Positions 1 to 6,334 of a DNA stretch of 14,831 bases are shown here, in pieces; the first letter of the stretch is position 1; each line of letters begins with the position of its first letter. A program made the position numbers and the translations under genes. The notes beneath the pieces were generated by a model. The model did no database searches. It saw only the letters and a list, made by a program, of their open reading frames with translations, and had not been told where the DNA came from. The DNA is taken from the NCBI GenBank assembly GCA_947305585.1, contig CAMZDY010000021.1, positions 1 to 14,831 of the forward strand, read 5' to 3'. The DNA comes from an uncultured Verrucomicrobiota bacterium (GTDB taxonomy: Bacteria > Verrucomicrobiota > Kiritimatiellia > RFP12 > UBA1067).

Positions 1-2
1 GG

Positions 3-749
3 TCGGTTTCGGCGGGTCTGCGCGTAAGCTACATCACTTTCGAAAACTATGCGCAACCCTTGCTGGGGGCGATGGGGTTGCCCAACAAGAGCCATTTGAA
101 GGGCGACGATTGGGCGCTCGGGTTCGTATTGGGCACCAAGTTCAAGATTACCGACAATATCCATGCCGGTATTGTCTATCGTTCGCGCATCAAGCATAAC
201 ATCGAGGGTGATTTCACCCTGCCGGGTTTTGCGAGCGGCGATGCTTCGGCCAAGCTGACGCTGCCTTCGTCCATCACCACCGGCGTCAACTGGGACATCA
301 CCGACAAGTGGCGCGTGGGCGCCACCATCATCTGGACGGAGTGGAGCACGGTGGACAACATCGACTTCAACCTGCCCAACTCGGCGCTTCTGGGCAAGCT
401 CAGCTATCGCCAGCGTCTCGACTTCCAGGATGCCTTCCGTTATGGCATGGGCACGGAATATGATTTCACCAATTGGTTGCAGGGTCGCCTGGGCTACGTT
501 TACGACCTCGACCCCAGCCACGAAAACCGCGGCACCACCATGTTGCCCGCTGGCGACCGCCACATCATCACTTCGGGTCTCGGCTTCAAGCTGACCGACC
601 ATCTCAAGCTCGATCTCGGCTTCAGCTTCATCTGCATGGAGCGGTCCGAGCGTCCCATCTACGATCGCTACTCGCCCAATGGCGGAATGTGGCGTTGCCG
701 CAACTCGTTCTCGTATCTCATTTCGGCGGGCCTCAGCTACGACTTCTGA
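3..749 (+). CDS. FadL/OmpP1-type outer-membrane porin, 5'-truncated by the window edge
   Basis: The frame is open from the left edge, so the true start, signal peptide and N-terminal hatch lie outside; 248 residues remain. The visible part has alternating amphipathic strands separated by charged turns, as in a beta-barrel. Phrases such as 'HAGIVYRSRIKHNIEGDF', 'ITTGVNWDITDKWRVGATI' and 'RLGYVYDLDPSHENR' resemble the C-terminal half of the OMPP1/FadL/TodX family, which carries long-chain fatty acids and other hydrophobic substrates across the outer membrane. The protein ends in Tyr-Asp-Phe, and a terminal aromatic residue is the usual BAM-recognition signature of outer-membrane barrels. The stop TGA overlaps the ATG of the TetR gene (TGATG), suggesting co-transcription and a link between lipid or hydrophobe uptake and that regulator. 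Family assignment is fairly secure; the substrate is unknown. Confidence 0.75.
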   Translation, partial: SVSAGLRVSYITFENYAQPLLGAMGLPNKSHLKGDDWALGFVLGTKFKITDNIHAGIVYRSRIKHNIEGDFTLPGFASGDASAKLTLPSSITTGVNWDITDKWRVGATIIWTEWSTVDNIDFNLPNSALLGKLSYRQRLDFQDAFRYGMGTEYDFTNWLQGRLGYVYDLDPSHENRGTTMLPAGDRHIITSGLGFKLTDHLKLDLGFSFICMERSERPIYDRYSPNGGMWRCRNSFSYLISAGLSYDF

Positions 750-1345
750 TGGCGCGGAAGATCGATCACAAAACGCGCAAAAGCGAAATCGTGGCGGCGA
801 GCATCAAATTGTTCGCCGTCCATGGTTATAGCGGGGTCAACTACGGCATGATCGCCGAGGCCTGCAAGATCTCGCGTACGCTCCTTTACACCTACTTCAA
901 AGACAAGCGGGCCATCTTCAACGAGGCCATCGCCGGGGTCACCAGACGCGTGGCCGCCAAGTACTACGAAGTCATCCACTCCCGGCATAGCGCCGATGCC
1001 AAACTCCGCCAGATCTGCATCACGGTGTTCGCCATGCTCTTCGACAACCGCGACTTCGTATGCGTCATAAGCGACTATCTGGCCGAACTCCGCCGGCAAG
1101 GCGCGCCCGTACCCCAATCGCACATAATCCGCCATACTTTCGGTCTTAGGCGCATAATCCATTCGCTTATCATCGAGGCGGTGCGCAATGGCGAGTACCG
1201 GCCGGATATCGATCCCGACCGCCTTACTACCGTCCTCTACTCCCAGTTCGAGGCGGCGGCGCTGCGCATCGTCATCACCGGCAACGCCGAGCTTTCGGAG
1301 TCCATTGACCAGCTTGACGGAATAATATTCTCGCTTAGGGCTTGA
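749..1345 (+). CDS. TetR/AcrR-family transcriptional regulator
   Basis: The protein has 198 residues, the normal size for the family. The N-terminal TetR DNA-binding domain is clear: 'SEIVAASIKLFAVHGYSGVNY' is helix 1, and the helix-turn-helix lies at about residues 33-52 ('MIAEACKISRTLLYTYFKDK'), with the typical Y-x-Y-F-K-x-K end followed by 'AIFNEAI'. The remaining 140 or so residues are helical and divergent, as expected for a ligand-binding domain, so the effector cannot be read. I chose the ATG at 749 because it overlaps the porin stop (TGATG) and starts just before the conserved domain; the open frame upstream of it lies inside the porin gene. The frame ends at 1345, inside the -35 region of the next promoter. 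Natural candidate targets are the upstream porin gene (autoregulation) and the promoter at 1342-1370, whose spacer holds an inverted repeat. Confidence 0.9.
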   Translation: MARKIDHKTRKSEIVAASIKLFAVHGYSGVNYGMIAEACKISRTLLYTYFKDKRAIFNEAIAGVTRRVAAKYYEVIHSRHSADAKLRQICITVFAMLFDNRDFVCVISDYLAELRRQGAPVPQSHIIRHTFGLRRIIHSLIIEAVRNGEYRPDIDPDRLTTVLYSQFEAAALRIVITGNAELSESIDQLDGIIFSLRA

Positions 1346-1370
1346 AATTTCCCGCGAAATTTGATATAAT
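1342..1370 (+). promoter_or_regulatory. Sigma70-type promoter giving a near-leaderless transcript
   Basis: The -35 is TTGAAA (1342-1347), the spacer is 17 nt, and the extended -10 is TG-A-TATAAT (1362-1370). The -35 overlaps the stop codon of the TetR gene. The expected start of transcription, about 7 nt after the -10, is near 1377, and the next gene's ATG is at 1379. There is therefore no room for a Shine-Dalgarno sequence. Two inverted repeats lie on this promoter and are listed separately. Confidence 0.85.
1345..1362 (+). repeat. Inverted repeat in the -35/-10 spacer (candidate operator)
   Basis: AAATTTC (1345-1351) and GAAATTT (1356-1362) are perfect 7-bp inverted arms around CCGC. The repeat fills the space between -35 and -10, where a bound repressor would block RNA polymerase. 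It starts where the TetR-family gene stops, so that regulator is a natural candidate ligand. Binding is inference; the palindrome itself is directly visible. Confidence 0.45.
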
Positions 1371-1379
1371 ATATATCAA
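1361..1379 (+). repeat. 19-bp palindrome covering the -10 element and start site
   Basis: TTGATATA (1361-1368) and TATATCAA (1372-1379) are perfect inverted arms with ATA between them. The palindrome spans the whole -10 element and reaches the A of the start codon. A similar palindrome sits on the -10 of the ferredoxin-operon promoter (4309-4327), though with a different centre length. It could be an operator. It could also be a by-product of an AT-rich promoter, since alternating AT sequence is self-complementary. Confidence 0.4.
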
Positions 1380-2095
1380 TGTCCCGAGAAGTACTATCGC
1401 TCGTTCAGGCGGCCGAGCATATTTGCATTGCGCCCAATGAACTCAAGCACGTTGCGCAGCGCGGTGAGATTCCCGCGGTGGAGCGTGGCGGGGACTGGTT
1501 TTTCGACCATACAGACCTCGACGAGTGGGCGCAGCGCTATCTCTTGGCGGCGGGCCACAAGGAACAGAAGCGGCAGCACGACTCCATGCGCCTTAAACGT
1601 CGGCGCGAGCACAAATCGGATTGGCGGCTCCGCGACCAATTCCCCATTTCCGGCATCCATCTGGCGCTCCCCGGCAAGACCAAGGCCGGCATCGTGCGCG
1701 ATATGGCCGACCTCGCCATTCGCACTGGGCTCGTCTACGATCCCGATGCGCTCTTCAAGGAACTGATGGCGCGCGAGGATTCCGCCTCCACCGCAGTTGG
1801 CGAGGGCGCGGCCTTTTTGCATCCGCGCTATCACGATCCCTATCTTTTCGAGGAGCCCTTCATCGCGTATGGCCGGGCCATCCGTCCCGTCTTTTTCGGT
1901 TCCCAGAACGGCGAGCCCACGCGTCACTTTTTCCTCGTGGCCGCCACCGACCACGAAATCCATCTGCACATGCTCGCGCGGCTTTCCGTCATGGCGCACG
2001 CCACCGAGTTTCTGCAGATTTTGGACAACGTCACCACCCCCGAAGACGCCATGAACGTCATCTATGCCGCCGAGGAAGGACTATTAAGGCTATGA
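1379..2095 (+). CDS. Excisionase-type HTH fused to a PTS EIIA (PtsN/Fru-type) domain
   Basis: The protein has 238 residues in two parts. Residues 6-55 match the MerR-like/excisionase HTH pattern ('LSLVQAAEHICIAPNELKHV' ... 'RGEIPAVERGGDWFF' ... 'LDEW'). A basic linker (about 60-85) follows. Residues 90-235 form an EIIA type-2 domain with the phosphorylatable His in 'VGEGAAFLHPRY' (H148) and the family pattern 'FFLVAATDHEIHLHMLARLS'. EIIA domains accept phosphate from HPr; joined to a DNA-binding module, this suggests a phosphorylation-sensitive regulator rather than a sugar transporter part. No EI, HPr or EIIBC gene is nearby. The ATG at 1379 is the only possible start because an in-frame TAA lies at 1367, and it has no leader. 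The stop overlaps the next ATG (ATGA). Domain calls are strong; the regulatory role is inferred. Confidence 0.8.
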   Translation: MSREVLSLVQAAEHICIAPNELKHVAQRGEIPAVERGGDWFFDHTDLDEWAQRYLLAAGHKEQKRQHDSMRLKRRREHKSDWRLRDQFPISGIHLALPGKTKAGIVRDMADLAIRTGLVYDPDALFKELMAREDSASTAVGEGAAFLHPRYHDPYLFEEPFIAYGRAIRPVFFGSQNGEPTRHFFLVAATDHEIHLHMLARLSVMAHATEFLQILDNVTTPEDAMNVIYAAEEGLLRL

Positions 2096-2709
2096 AAAAG
2101 GCGTGGTTCTTCGATCTGGACGGCACTTTGGCCGATACCGACCGCGACATCCGCGAGGCGTGGAAGGCGGCAATGGCCGAATTGGGGCTTAAGCGGGACG
2201 ATTTCGACGAGGTGTTTGTGGCCGGTCCTCCCATCGACGTGATGCTCCAGAATCTCTTCCCCCAGGAATACACGCCGGAACTTGCGCAGAAGATGCGTGC
2301 GGCGTTCGGCCGCCACTACGATCACGACGGCTTCCCCAATACGCGCGAATATCCCGGCGTGTTGGACAAGGTGCGCGAGCTCAAAGCGGCCGGAGACCTG
2401 GTTTTCATCGTCACCAACAAGCGCCATGCCGGAGCCGAGATAATGGGGCGCAAATTCGGTTGGGACCAGATTTTCGACCGGCTTTACACGGGCGACATGT
2501 ATGGCGTCAAAAAGCCGGAATTGATTTCCATCGTCCTTAAGGAGCAGGGCCTTGCGCCCGAAGACTGCACGATGGTGGGCGACACCTTGAACGACTTCGC
2601 TGCCGCGCGCTCGAATCACGTATTTTCCGTTGGAGTATCGTGGGGCTACGGAACCCCCGACGAGCTCCGTCAAGCCGACCGCATCATCGAAAGGATCGAA
2701 GACCTATGA
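2092..2709 (+). CDS. HAD-superfamily phosphatase (Gph/PgmB-like)
   Basis: The 205-residue protein carries all four HAD motifs. Motif I is DLDGTLADTD, with the nucleophile D8 and acid/base D10. Motif II is the Thr of 'VFIVTNK' (T108), motif III is the Lys of 'VKKPELI' (about 141), and motif IV is 'MVGDTLNDFAAA' (D164, D168). The helical insert between motifs I and II fits a C1-capped phosphoglycolate phosphatase-like enzyme acting on a small phosphorylated metabolite in the cytoplasm. The substrate cannot be read. The ATG overlaps the stop of the HTH-EIIA gene (ATGA), with AAGG about 4 nt upstream, and the stop overlaps the next ATG, so the gene is translationally coupled on both sides. A sugar-phosphate substrate would suit the EIIA neighbour, but this is speculation. 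Confidence 0.88.
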   Translation: MKKAWFFDLDGTLADTDRDIREAWKAAMAELGLKRDDFDEVFVAGPPIDVMLQNLFPQEYTPELAQKMRAAFGRHYDHDGFPNTREYPGVLDKVRELKAAGDLVFIVTNKRHAGAEIMGRKFGWDQIFDRLYTGDMYGVKKPELISIVLKEQGLAPEDCTMVGDTLNDFAAARSNHVFSVGVSWGYGTPDELRQADRIIERIEDL

Positions 2710-3563
2710 AAAAATCGCTGCTTGCCATCTCGCTTTGCTTCGCCGCTTTCGCTTTGCTTGCCGCCACTTCGGTGGACGAGGCCAAGGAGGCCGCGCGCCT
2801 CGCGGATCTCGTGAAGCGCCAGTGCCGCTCGGTGCACCTCCATTACGCCATCCCCGGCGAAATCGAGGCCGCCCAGGCCACGATCAAGGTTACCCAGTCG
2901 CAGCCCGACACGTATTTCTCCATCCTCGGCTGGCACCAGGGCTATTGCGGCATCCAGGATTGGGGCGAGGGCAAGCGCGTATTCATCTTTTCCGTCTGGG
3001 ATCCGTCCGATCCGCAGGATTACGCCATCAAGGCCGAAGACATGAAGCACGAACTGCGCGCCAAGGTGCTCTATAGTGACCCCCGCGTTTCCGTGTCGCG
3101 CTTCGGCGGTGAGGGCAGCGGCGCCAAGACCCTGGCCGGACTCGACTGGCAGGAGGGTGAAGGCGTTACCGTCAAGATTGAGTGCGCCCCCGATGGCAAC
3201 GATCGCATCGCTTTCACCTGTTTCGTCAAGACCGAGGACGAGACCGAATGGACCAAAATGGCCACCATTTCCACCATTCGCGACGTCAAAGTGAAAGGGC
3301 TCGGCTTTATCGCTTCGTTCGTGGAGGACTTCCGGCGCAACTACAAATCGGCCAAGCTGGCGCGTTCGGCCGAATTTAGCGATATTTCGGTGCTGCCGAT
3401 GGGAGGCAAGGAGTGGGTCAAGTCCAAACAGGCCGCGTTCACGGCCGATTCCACCCCCTCCACCAACATCGATGCCGGCTCCAAGGGCAATGGCGTATTC
3501 TTCCTCAAGACCGGCGGCGACACCGTGAACGATCACGCCAAGCTATGGACTTGGATGGAATAA
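2706..3563 (+). CDS. Secreted protein resembling the DUF3472 family
   Basis: This 285-residue protein starts with a Sec signal peptide: MKK, a hydrophobic core to about residue 19, and likely cleavage near 'LLAATS'. There is no lipobox. The body contains 'SVHLHYAIPGEI', 'YFSILGWHQGYCGIQDWG', 'RVFIFSVWDP' and 'RFGGEGSGAKT', followed by 'LDWQEGEGVTVKI'. From memory this order (a beta-rich start, an SVWD-type motif, then a GGEGxGA stretch) is that of DUF3472, an uncharacterised family of secreted proteins common in Planctomycetes and relatives. The C-terminus ends in 'KLWTWME'. No catalytic residues can be assigned. It overlaps both neighbours: ATGA at the start, and 19 nt with the HD-domain gene at the end. 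A periplasmic or surface role in binding carbohydrate or peptide is possible but not shown. Confidence 0.62.
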   Translation: MKKSLLAISLCFAAFALLAATSVDEAKEAARLADLVKRQCRSVHLHYAIPGEIEAAQATIKVTQSQPDTYFSILGWHQGYCGIQDWGEGKRVFIFSVWDPSDPQDYAIKAEDMKHELRAKVLYSDPRVSVSRFGGEGSGAKTLAGLDWQEGEGVTVKIECAPDGNDRIAFTCFVKTEDETEWTKMATISTIRDVKVKGLGFIASFVEDFRRNYKSAKLARSAEFSDISVLPMGGKEWVKSKQAAFTADSTPSTNIDAGSKGNGVFFLKTGGDTVNDHAKLWTWME

Positions 3564-4282
3564 CCCGTCTTTACGGCGAATATATCGATTCCTATCGCGA
3601 CCGGACGGGAACGCTCCCGCCGATGATGGAATTGAAGCGCATTCACACCCAAAAGGTGGTGGAGGTTGCGCGTTTGATCATCGAGGGTGAAGTTTTCACT
3701 CCGGAAGAACGCGATAAGGCGCTCCAGGCCGCGATGCTGCATGACGCGGGCCGCTTCGAGCAAATCAAGCGTTACGGCACCTTTAACGATGCGAAATCGG
3801 TAGATCATGCCGTTTTGAGCCATGATATTGTGTGCGAAAAGGGTTGGACGGCCGACGAAGACATTCTTGCCGCCATTCTCTACCATAATCGACGCGATCT
3901 TCCGGATGGCATGTCGCCTTTGCGCGAAAAGATCTGCCATCTCGTGCGCGATGCCGACAAGCTGGACATTTTCCGCGTCCTCGAGGATCAGTTGGCGGCC
4001 AATCCGAACTTGAGTCAAGATGCGTTTTGGGGTCTTCAGCCCGGCGAGCCTTCGCCTTTGGTGGTGGACGCCATCTTGAACCGCAAACCGGTCGATTACG
4101 GGCTCATCCGGACCCTGGCGGACTTCATTCTCATCCAGGTGGGATGGCTTCGCAACGATCTCTATTTCGCCACCACCCGCCGTCTCGCGTCCGCGCGCGG
4201 ACACCTCGAGTTCCGGCGCCGTCTGCTCGAGTCTTTCACTTCTTCGCCGCTGCTCGATCCGTTTTTCGACTCTATAGCATAA
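3545..4282 (+). CDS. HD-domain phosphohydrolase
   Basis: The protein has 245 residues and a clear HD superfamily metal-binding set: H34 ('RIHTQKV'), H66-D67 ('AAMLHDAGRF'), further His residues at 88 and 93 ('VDHAVLSHDI'), H114 ('ILYHNRRD') and the distal Asp in 'VRDADKLDIFR' (D136). HD proteins hydrolyse phosphate esters, often of nucleotides or cyclic nucleotides; the exact substrate is not evident. It is soluble, with no signal or membrane segment. The ATG at 3545 gives a 19-nt overlap with the preceding gene and no clear Shine-Dalgarno sequence, so translation is probably coupled. It is the last gene of the run that begins at 1379. No terminator hairpin follows, only the AT-rich promoter of the ferredoxin operon. 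Confidence 0.82.
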   Translation: MDLDGITRLYGEYIDSYRDRTGTLPPMMELKRIHTQKVVEVARLIIEGEVFTPEERDKALQAAMLHDAGRFEQIKRYGTFNDAKSVDHAVLSHDIVCEKGWTADEDILAAILYHNRRDLPDGMSPLREKICHLVRDADKLDIFRVLEDQLAANPNLSQDAFWGLQPGEPSPLVVDAILNRKPVDYGLIRTLADFILIQVGWLRNDLYFATTRRLASARGHLEFRRRLLESFTSSPLLDPFFDSIA

Positions 4283-4290
4283 GAAAACGC

Positions 4291-4319
4291 TTGATTTTTT
4301 GGCGGGAATATGATATAAT
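4291..4319 (+). promoter_or_regulatory. Sigma70-type promoter of the ferredoxin-to-hypothetical nine-gene operon
   Basis: The -35 is TTGATT (4291-4296), the spacer is 17 nt, and the extended -10 is TG-A-TATAAT (4311-4319). Transcription should start near 4326, leaving a leader of about 28 nt. That leader contains a good ribosome site, AGGAG (4341-4345), 8 nt before the ATG at 4354. The leader is too short for a riboswitch. Confidence 0.85.
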
Positions 4320-4327
4320 ATATCATA
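4309..4327 (+). repeat. Perfect 19-bp palindrome over the -10 element (candidate operator)
   Basis: TATGATATA (4309-4317) and TATATCATA (4319-4327) are perfect 9-bp inverted arms around a single A. The palindrome covers the -10 and the predicted start of transcription. It resembles the palindrome at 1361-1379 in half-site sequence (TGATATA/TATATCA) but has a shorter centre. A metal- or redox-responsive repressor would be a sensible ligand given the ferredoxin and metal exporter downstream. That is inference. Confidence 0.4.
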
Positions 4328-4353
4328 GTTCAACCAAAAAAGGAGAAAAGACC

Positions 4354-4524
4354 ATGGCTCACAAGATTGATGCGGCCAACTGCGTCGCGTGTGGATGCTG
4401 TCAGTCGGTTTGCCCTGCGGAAGCGATTTCGGCGGGCGACGCCTACTCCATCGACCCCGACAAGTGCCTCGATTGCGGTGCGTGCGCGGCCCAGTGCCCC
4501 AACTCCGCTATCGCTCCGGCCTAA
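4354..4524 (+). CDS. 2[4Fe-4S] ferredoxin
   Basis: This is a complete 56-residue clostridial-type ferredoxin. Two classical cluster motifs of the form C-x2-C-x2-C-x3-C-P are present: 'CVACGCCQSVCP' (C10, C13, C16, C20) and 'CLDCGACAAQCP' (C38, C41, C44, C48). An extra Cys (C15) sits in the first motif. Such proteins are low-potential cytoplasmic electron carriers. The start is set by AGGAG 8 nt upstream, one of the better ribosome sites in the window, consistent with high expression. It leads the nine-gene operon, and its stop TAA overlaps the ATG of the exporter gene (TAATG). The coupling to an ArsP_2-type exporter is unusual and hints at a redox partner role, or at simple co-regulation by metal or redox stress. 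Confidence 0.95.
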   Translation: MAHKIDAANCVACGCCQSVCPAEAISAGDAYSIDPDKCLDCGACAAQCPNSAIAPA

Positions 4525-5360
4525 TGCTAGAGTTCATAAAAGAAACCCTGTTGCTGCTGCCGTTTCTCTTCGCGACTTACCTCGTGTTGGAAACGGTGGA
4601 AGCAAAGGCTGGCGGTGCGCTCGAGGCTTTCCTCGAGCGTGCTCGTTCTGTCGGCCCGCTGGCCGGTGCGCTTGCGGGGGCGATTCCCCAGTGCGGAGTG
4701 TCGGCGGCGGCCGCGAGCTTCTATGCGGGCGGGGTGGTTTCGGCGGGGACTCTCCTCGCGGTCATGCTCTCCACTTCGGACGAACTTATCCCCGTGCTCA
4801 TATCTTCGCAGGCGCCGGCGGGGCTGATGGCGAAGATTCTCCTGCTCAAAGTGTTCGCGGCGGTGGCGACCGGTTTTACCGTGAATGCGATTTTCGGTTT
4901 TCTGCGGCACATCCGCCGGAAAGTGGACGTGCATGAATTGTGCGAACATTCTCATTGCGCCTGCGCCAACCGCAAGGGGGTAGTGGTGCCGGCGCTCATC
5001 CATACCGCCGAGGTTTTTCTGTTTATTTTGGTCATATCGGGGGCGATCGAGCTTGCGATGCATTTCGGCGGCGAGGACGCGCTGGCCAAGCTTCAGCTCA
5101 ACACTCCCTACGTGGGCGAGGCGCTGGCGGGGCTCCTGGGGCTTATCCCGAATTGCGCGGTGAGCGTGGCGGCGGCCAAGCTGTATCTTTCGGGGGCGAT
5201 GGGTGCGGGGGCGCTGATGGCCAGTTCCTTCACCGGAAGCGGCGTGGGGATTCTGGTGCTTTTCCGCACCAACCGGAATTTGGGCGAGAATCTGGGGATT
5301 CTCGCGTCGGTGTACGTGATCGGAACCGTCTTGGGCCGCTTAACGGGATATCTGCTATGA
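4524..5360 (+). CDS. ArsP_2-type putative heavy-metal exporter ('putative manganese transporter' / arsenic efflux family)
   Basis: The protein has 278 residues and is mostly hydrophobic, with about eight to ten membrane segments. Two matching motifs, 'GAIPQCGVSAAAASFYAGG' (about 52-70) and 'GLIPNCAVSVAAAKLYLSG' (about 206-224), mark an internal duplication and place a Pro-x-Cys (C57, C211) in each half. This is the hallmark I associate with the 10TM exporter family ArsP_2, annotated in databases as arsenic efflux or putative manganese transporter. A short central loop rich in potential metal ligands (H137, C140, H142, H144, C145, C147) separates the halves. The start overlaps the ferredoxin stop and the end overlaps the YihY gene (ATGA). 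The true substrate (Mn, As or another metal) cannot be decided from sequence. Confidence 0.75.
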   Translation: MLEFIKETLLLLPFLFATYLVLETVEAKAGGALEAFLERARSVGPLAGALAGAIPQCGVSAAAASFYAGGVVSAGTLLAVMLSTSDELIPVLISSQAPAGLMAKILLLKVFAAVATGFTVNAIFGFLRHIRRKVDVHELCEHSHCACANRKGVVVPALIHTAEVFLFILVISGAIELAMHFGGEDALAKLQLNTPYVGEALAGLLGLIPNCAVSVAAAKLYLSGAMGAGALMASSFTGSGVGILVLFRTNRNLGENLGILASVYVIGTVLGRLTGYLL

Positions 5361-6334
5361 AACTGCTGGACCGCCTGCTTGCCGTTCCCTGTGTCGCTTG
5401 GTGCTGGAGCGTGGTGAAGAACTTTCTCCGCAACAACTGCTCCATGCACGCCGCGGGACTCACCTACTTTTCGCTTCTGGCGGTCATACCCACGCTCTGC
5501 ATCTTGCTGTTCGGCGCCAAGCAGTGCGGGGTTGACGACTACGCGCGCACCGAAATCAACCGCCAGCTGGACCTCATGATCTCCAATATCGAGAACGGCC
5601 AGGAGGACGACATGGCGTTTCTGGCGTCGTATCTGGGCACGGACGAGATGCGCGAGCAGAAGAAGATCGCGGCGCTGGAATTCGGCAAGCAGGCGCGGCA
5701 GATTTCGGATATTCTCTTCGAGAAGATCGAGCAGTTCAACATCAAGACGCTCGGCTGGATCGGTTTCGGGTTTCTCCTCTGGACGGTCATCTCGTCCTTG
5801 AGTATGGTGGAGGTGAGTTTCAACGAAATTTGGGAGGTGCCAAAGGCGCGGCCGATCTGGCGGAGATGCGCGCTCTATCTTTTCATCTCGGTGGTGCTGC
5901 CGGTGCTGGTGTCGCTGGCGATGTCGGTGCCGATCCTGAACGTGGTCAAAAACGTGATCGTGTCCACCATGGGGTCCACCTGGCTCACCAAGTGGGCGTC
6001 GGACGGGCTCATCGCGGTTTTGGATTCGAGTCTCTTCCGGATGGTGGTGACGCTGCTGCTCGCGTCGCTAAACTTCGCTTTCCTCTTCAAGGTGATTCCG
6101 CATCGCAAGGTGGGCAACCGCCACGCGTTCTACGGTGGACTCGTGACGGCGCTGCTGTTTGGCGGGTGGATCAAGGTGTGCGCCATCGCGCAGGTGGGCA
6201 TCGCCAAATCCTCCGCGCTTTACGGGTCGTTCGCGTTCCTGCCCATCATCCTCGCCTGGATCTACATGAGCTGGCAGATCGTGCTCCTCGGGGCGTGCAT
6301 GGTGCGGGCGATGGAGCTTAACAAGTCCGAATGA
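5357..6334 (+). CDS. YihY/BrkB-family inner-membrane protein
   Basis: The 325-residue protein has a short basic N-terminus, about six membrane segments and the family signatures 'SMHAAGLTYFSLLAVIPTL' (29-47), 'VSFNEIWEV' (153-161) and a C-terminal 'LYGSFAFLPIILAWIYMSW' (288-306). A hydrophilic stretch at about 57-128 forms an acidic, helical domain between the first two membrane segments. YihY/BrkB proteins are widespread integral membrane proteins of poorly defined function; the old label ribonuclease BN is known to be wrong. It overlaps both neighbours by ATGA and is therefore coupled to the exporter and to the RmlD-like gene. Family assignment is firm; function is open. Confidence 0.88.
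   Translation: MKLLDRLLAVPCVAWCWSVVKNFLRNNCSMHAAGLTYFSLLAVIPTLCILLFGAKQCGVDDYARTEINRQLDLMISNIENGQEDDMAFLASYLGTDEMREQKKIAALEFGKQARQISDILFEKIEQFNIKTLGWIGFGFLLWTVISSLSMVEVSFNEIWEVPKARPIWRRCALYLFISVVLPVLVSLAMSVPILNVVKNVIVSTMGSTWLTKWASDGLIAVLDSSLFRMVVTLLLASLNFAFLFKVIPHRKVGNRHAFYGGLVTALLFGGWIKVCAIAQVGIAKSSALYGSFAFLPIILAWIYMSWQIVLLGACMVRAMELNKSE

Noticed and set aside
473..748. N-terminal extension of the TetR gene
   Set aside because: It is fully inside the porin gene and encodes Arg/His/Pro-rich shadow sequence; the TetR domain begins right after the ATG at 749.
4283..4353. Mn (yybP-ykoY) or other riboswitch before the exporter operon
   Set aside because: The transcribed leader is only about 28 nt, too short for a riboswitch, and no such fold is visible.
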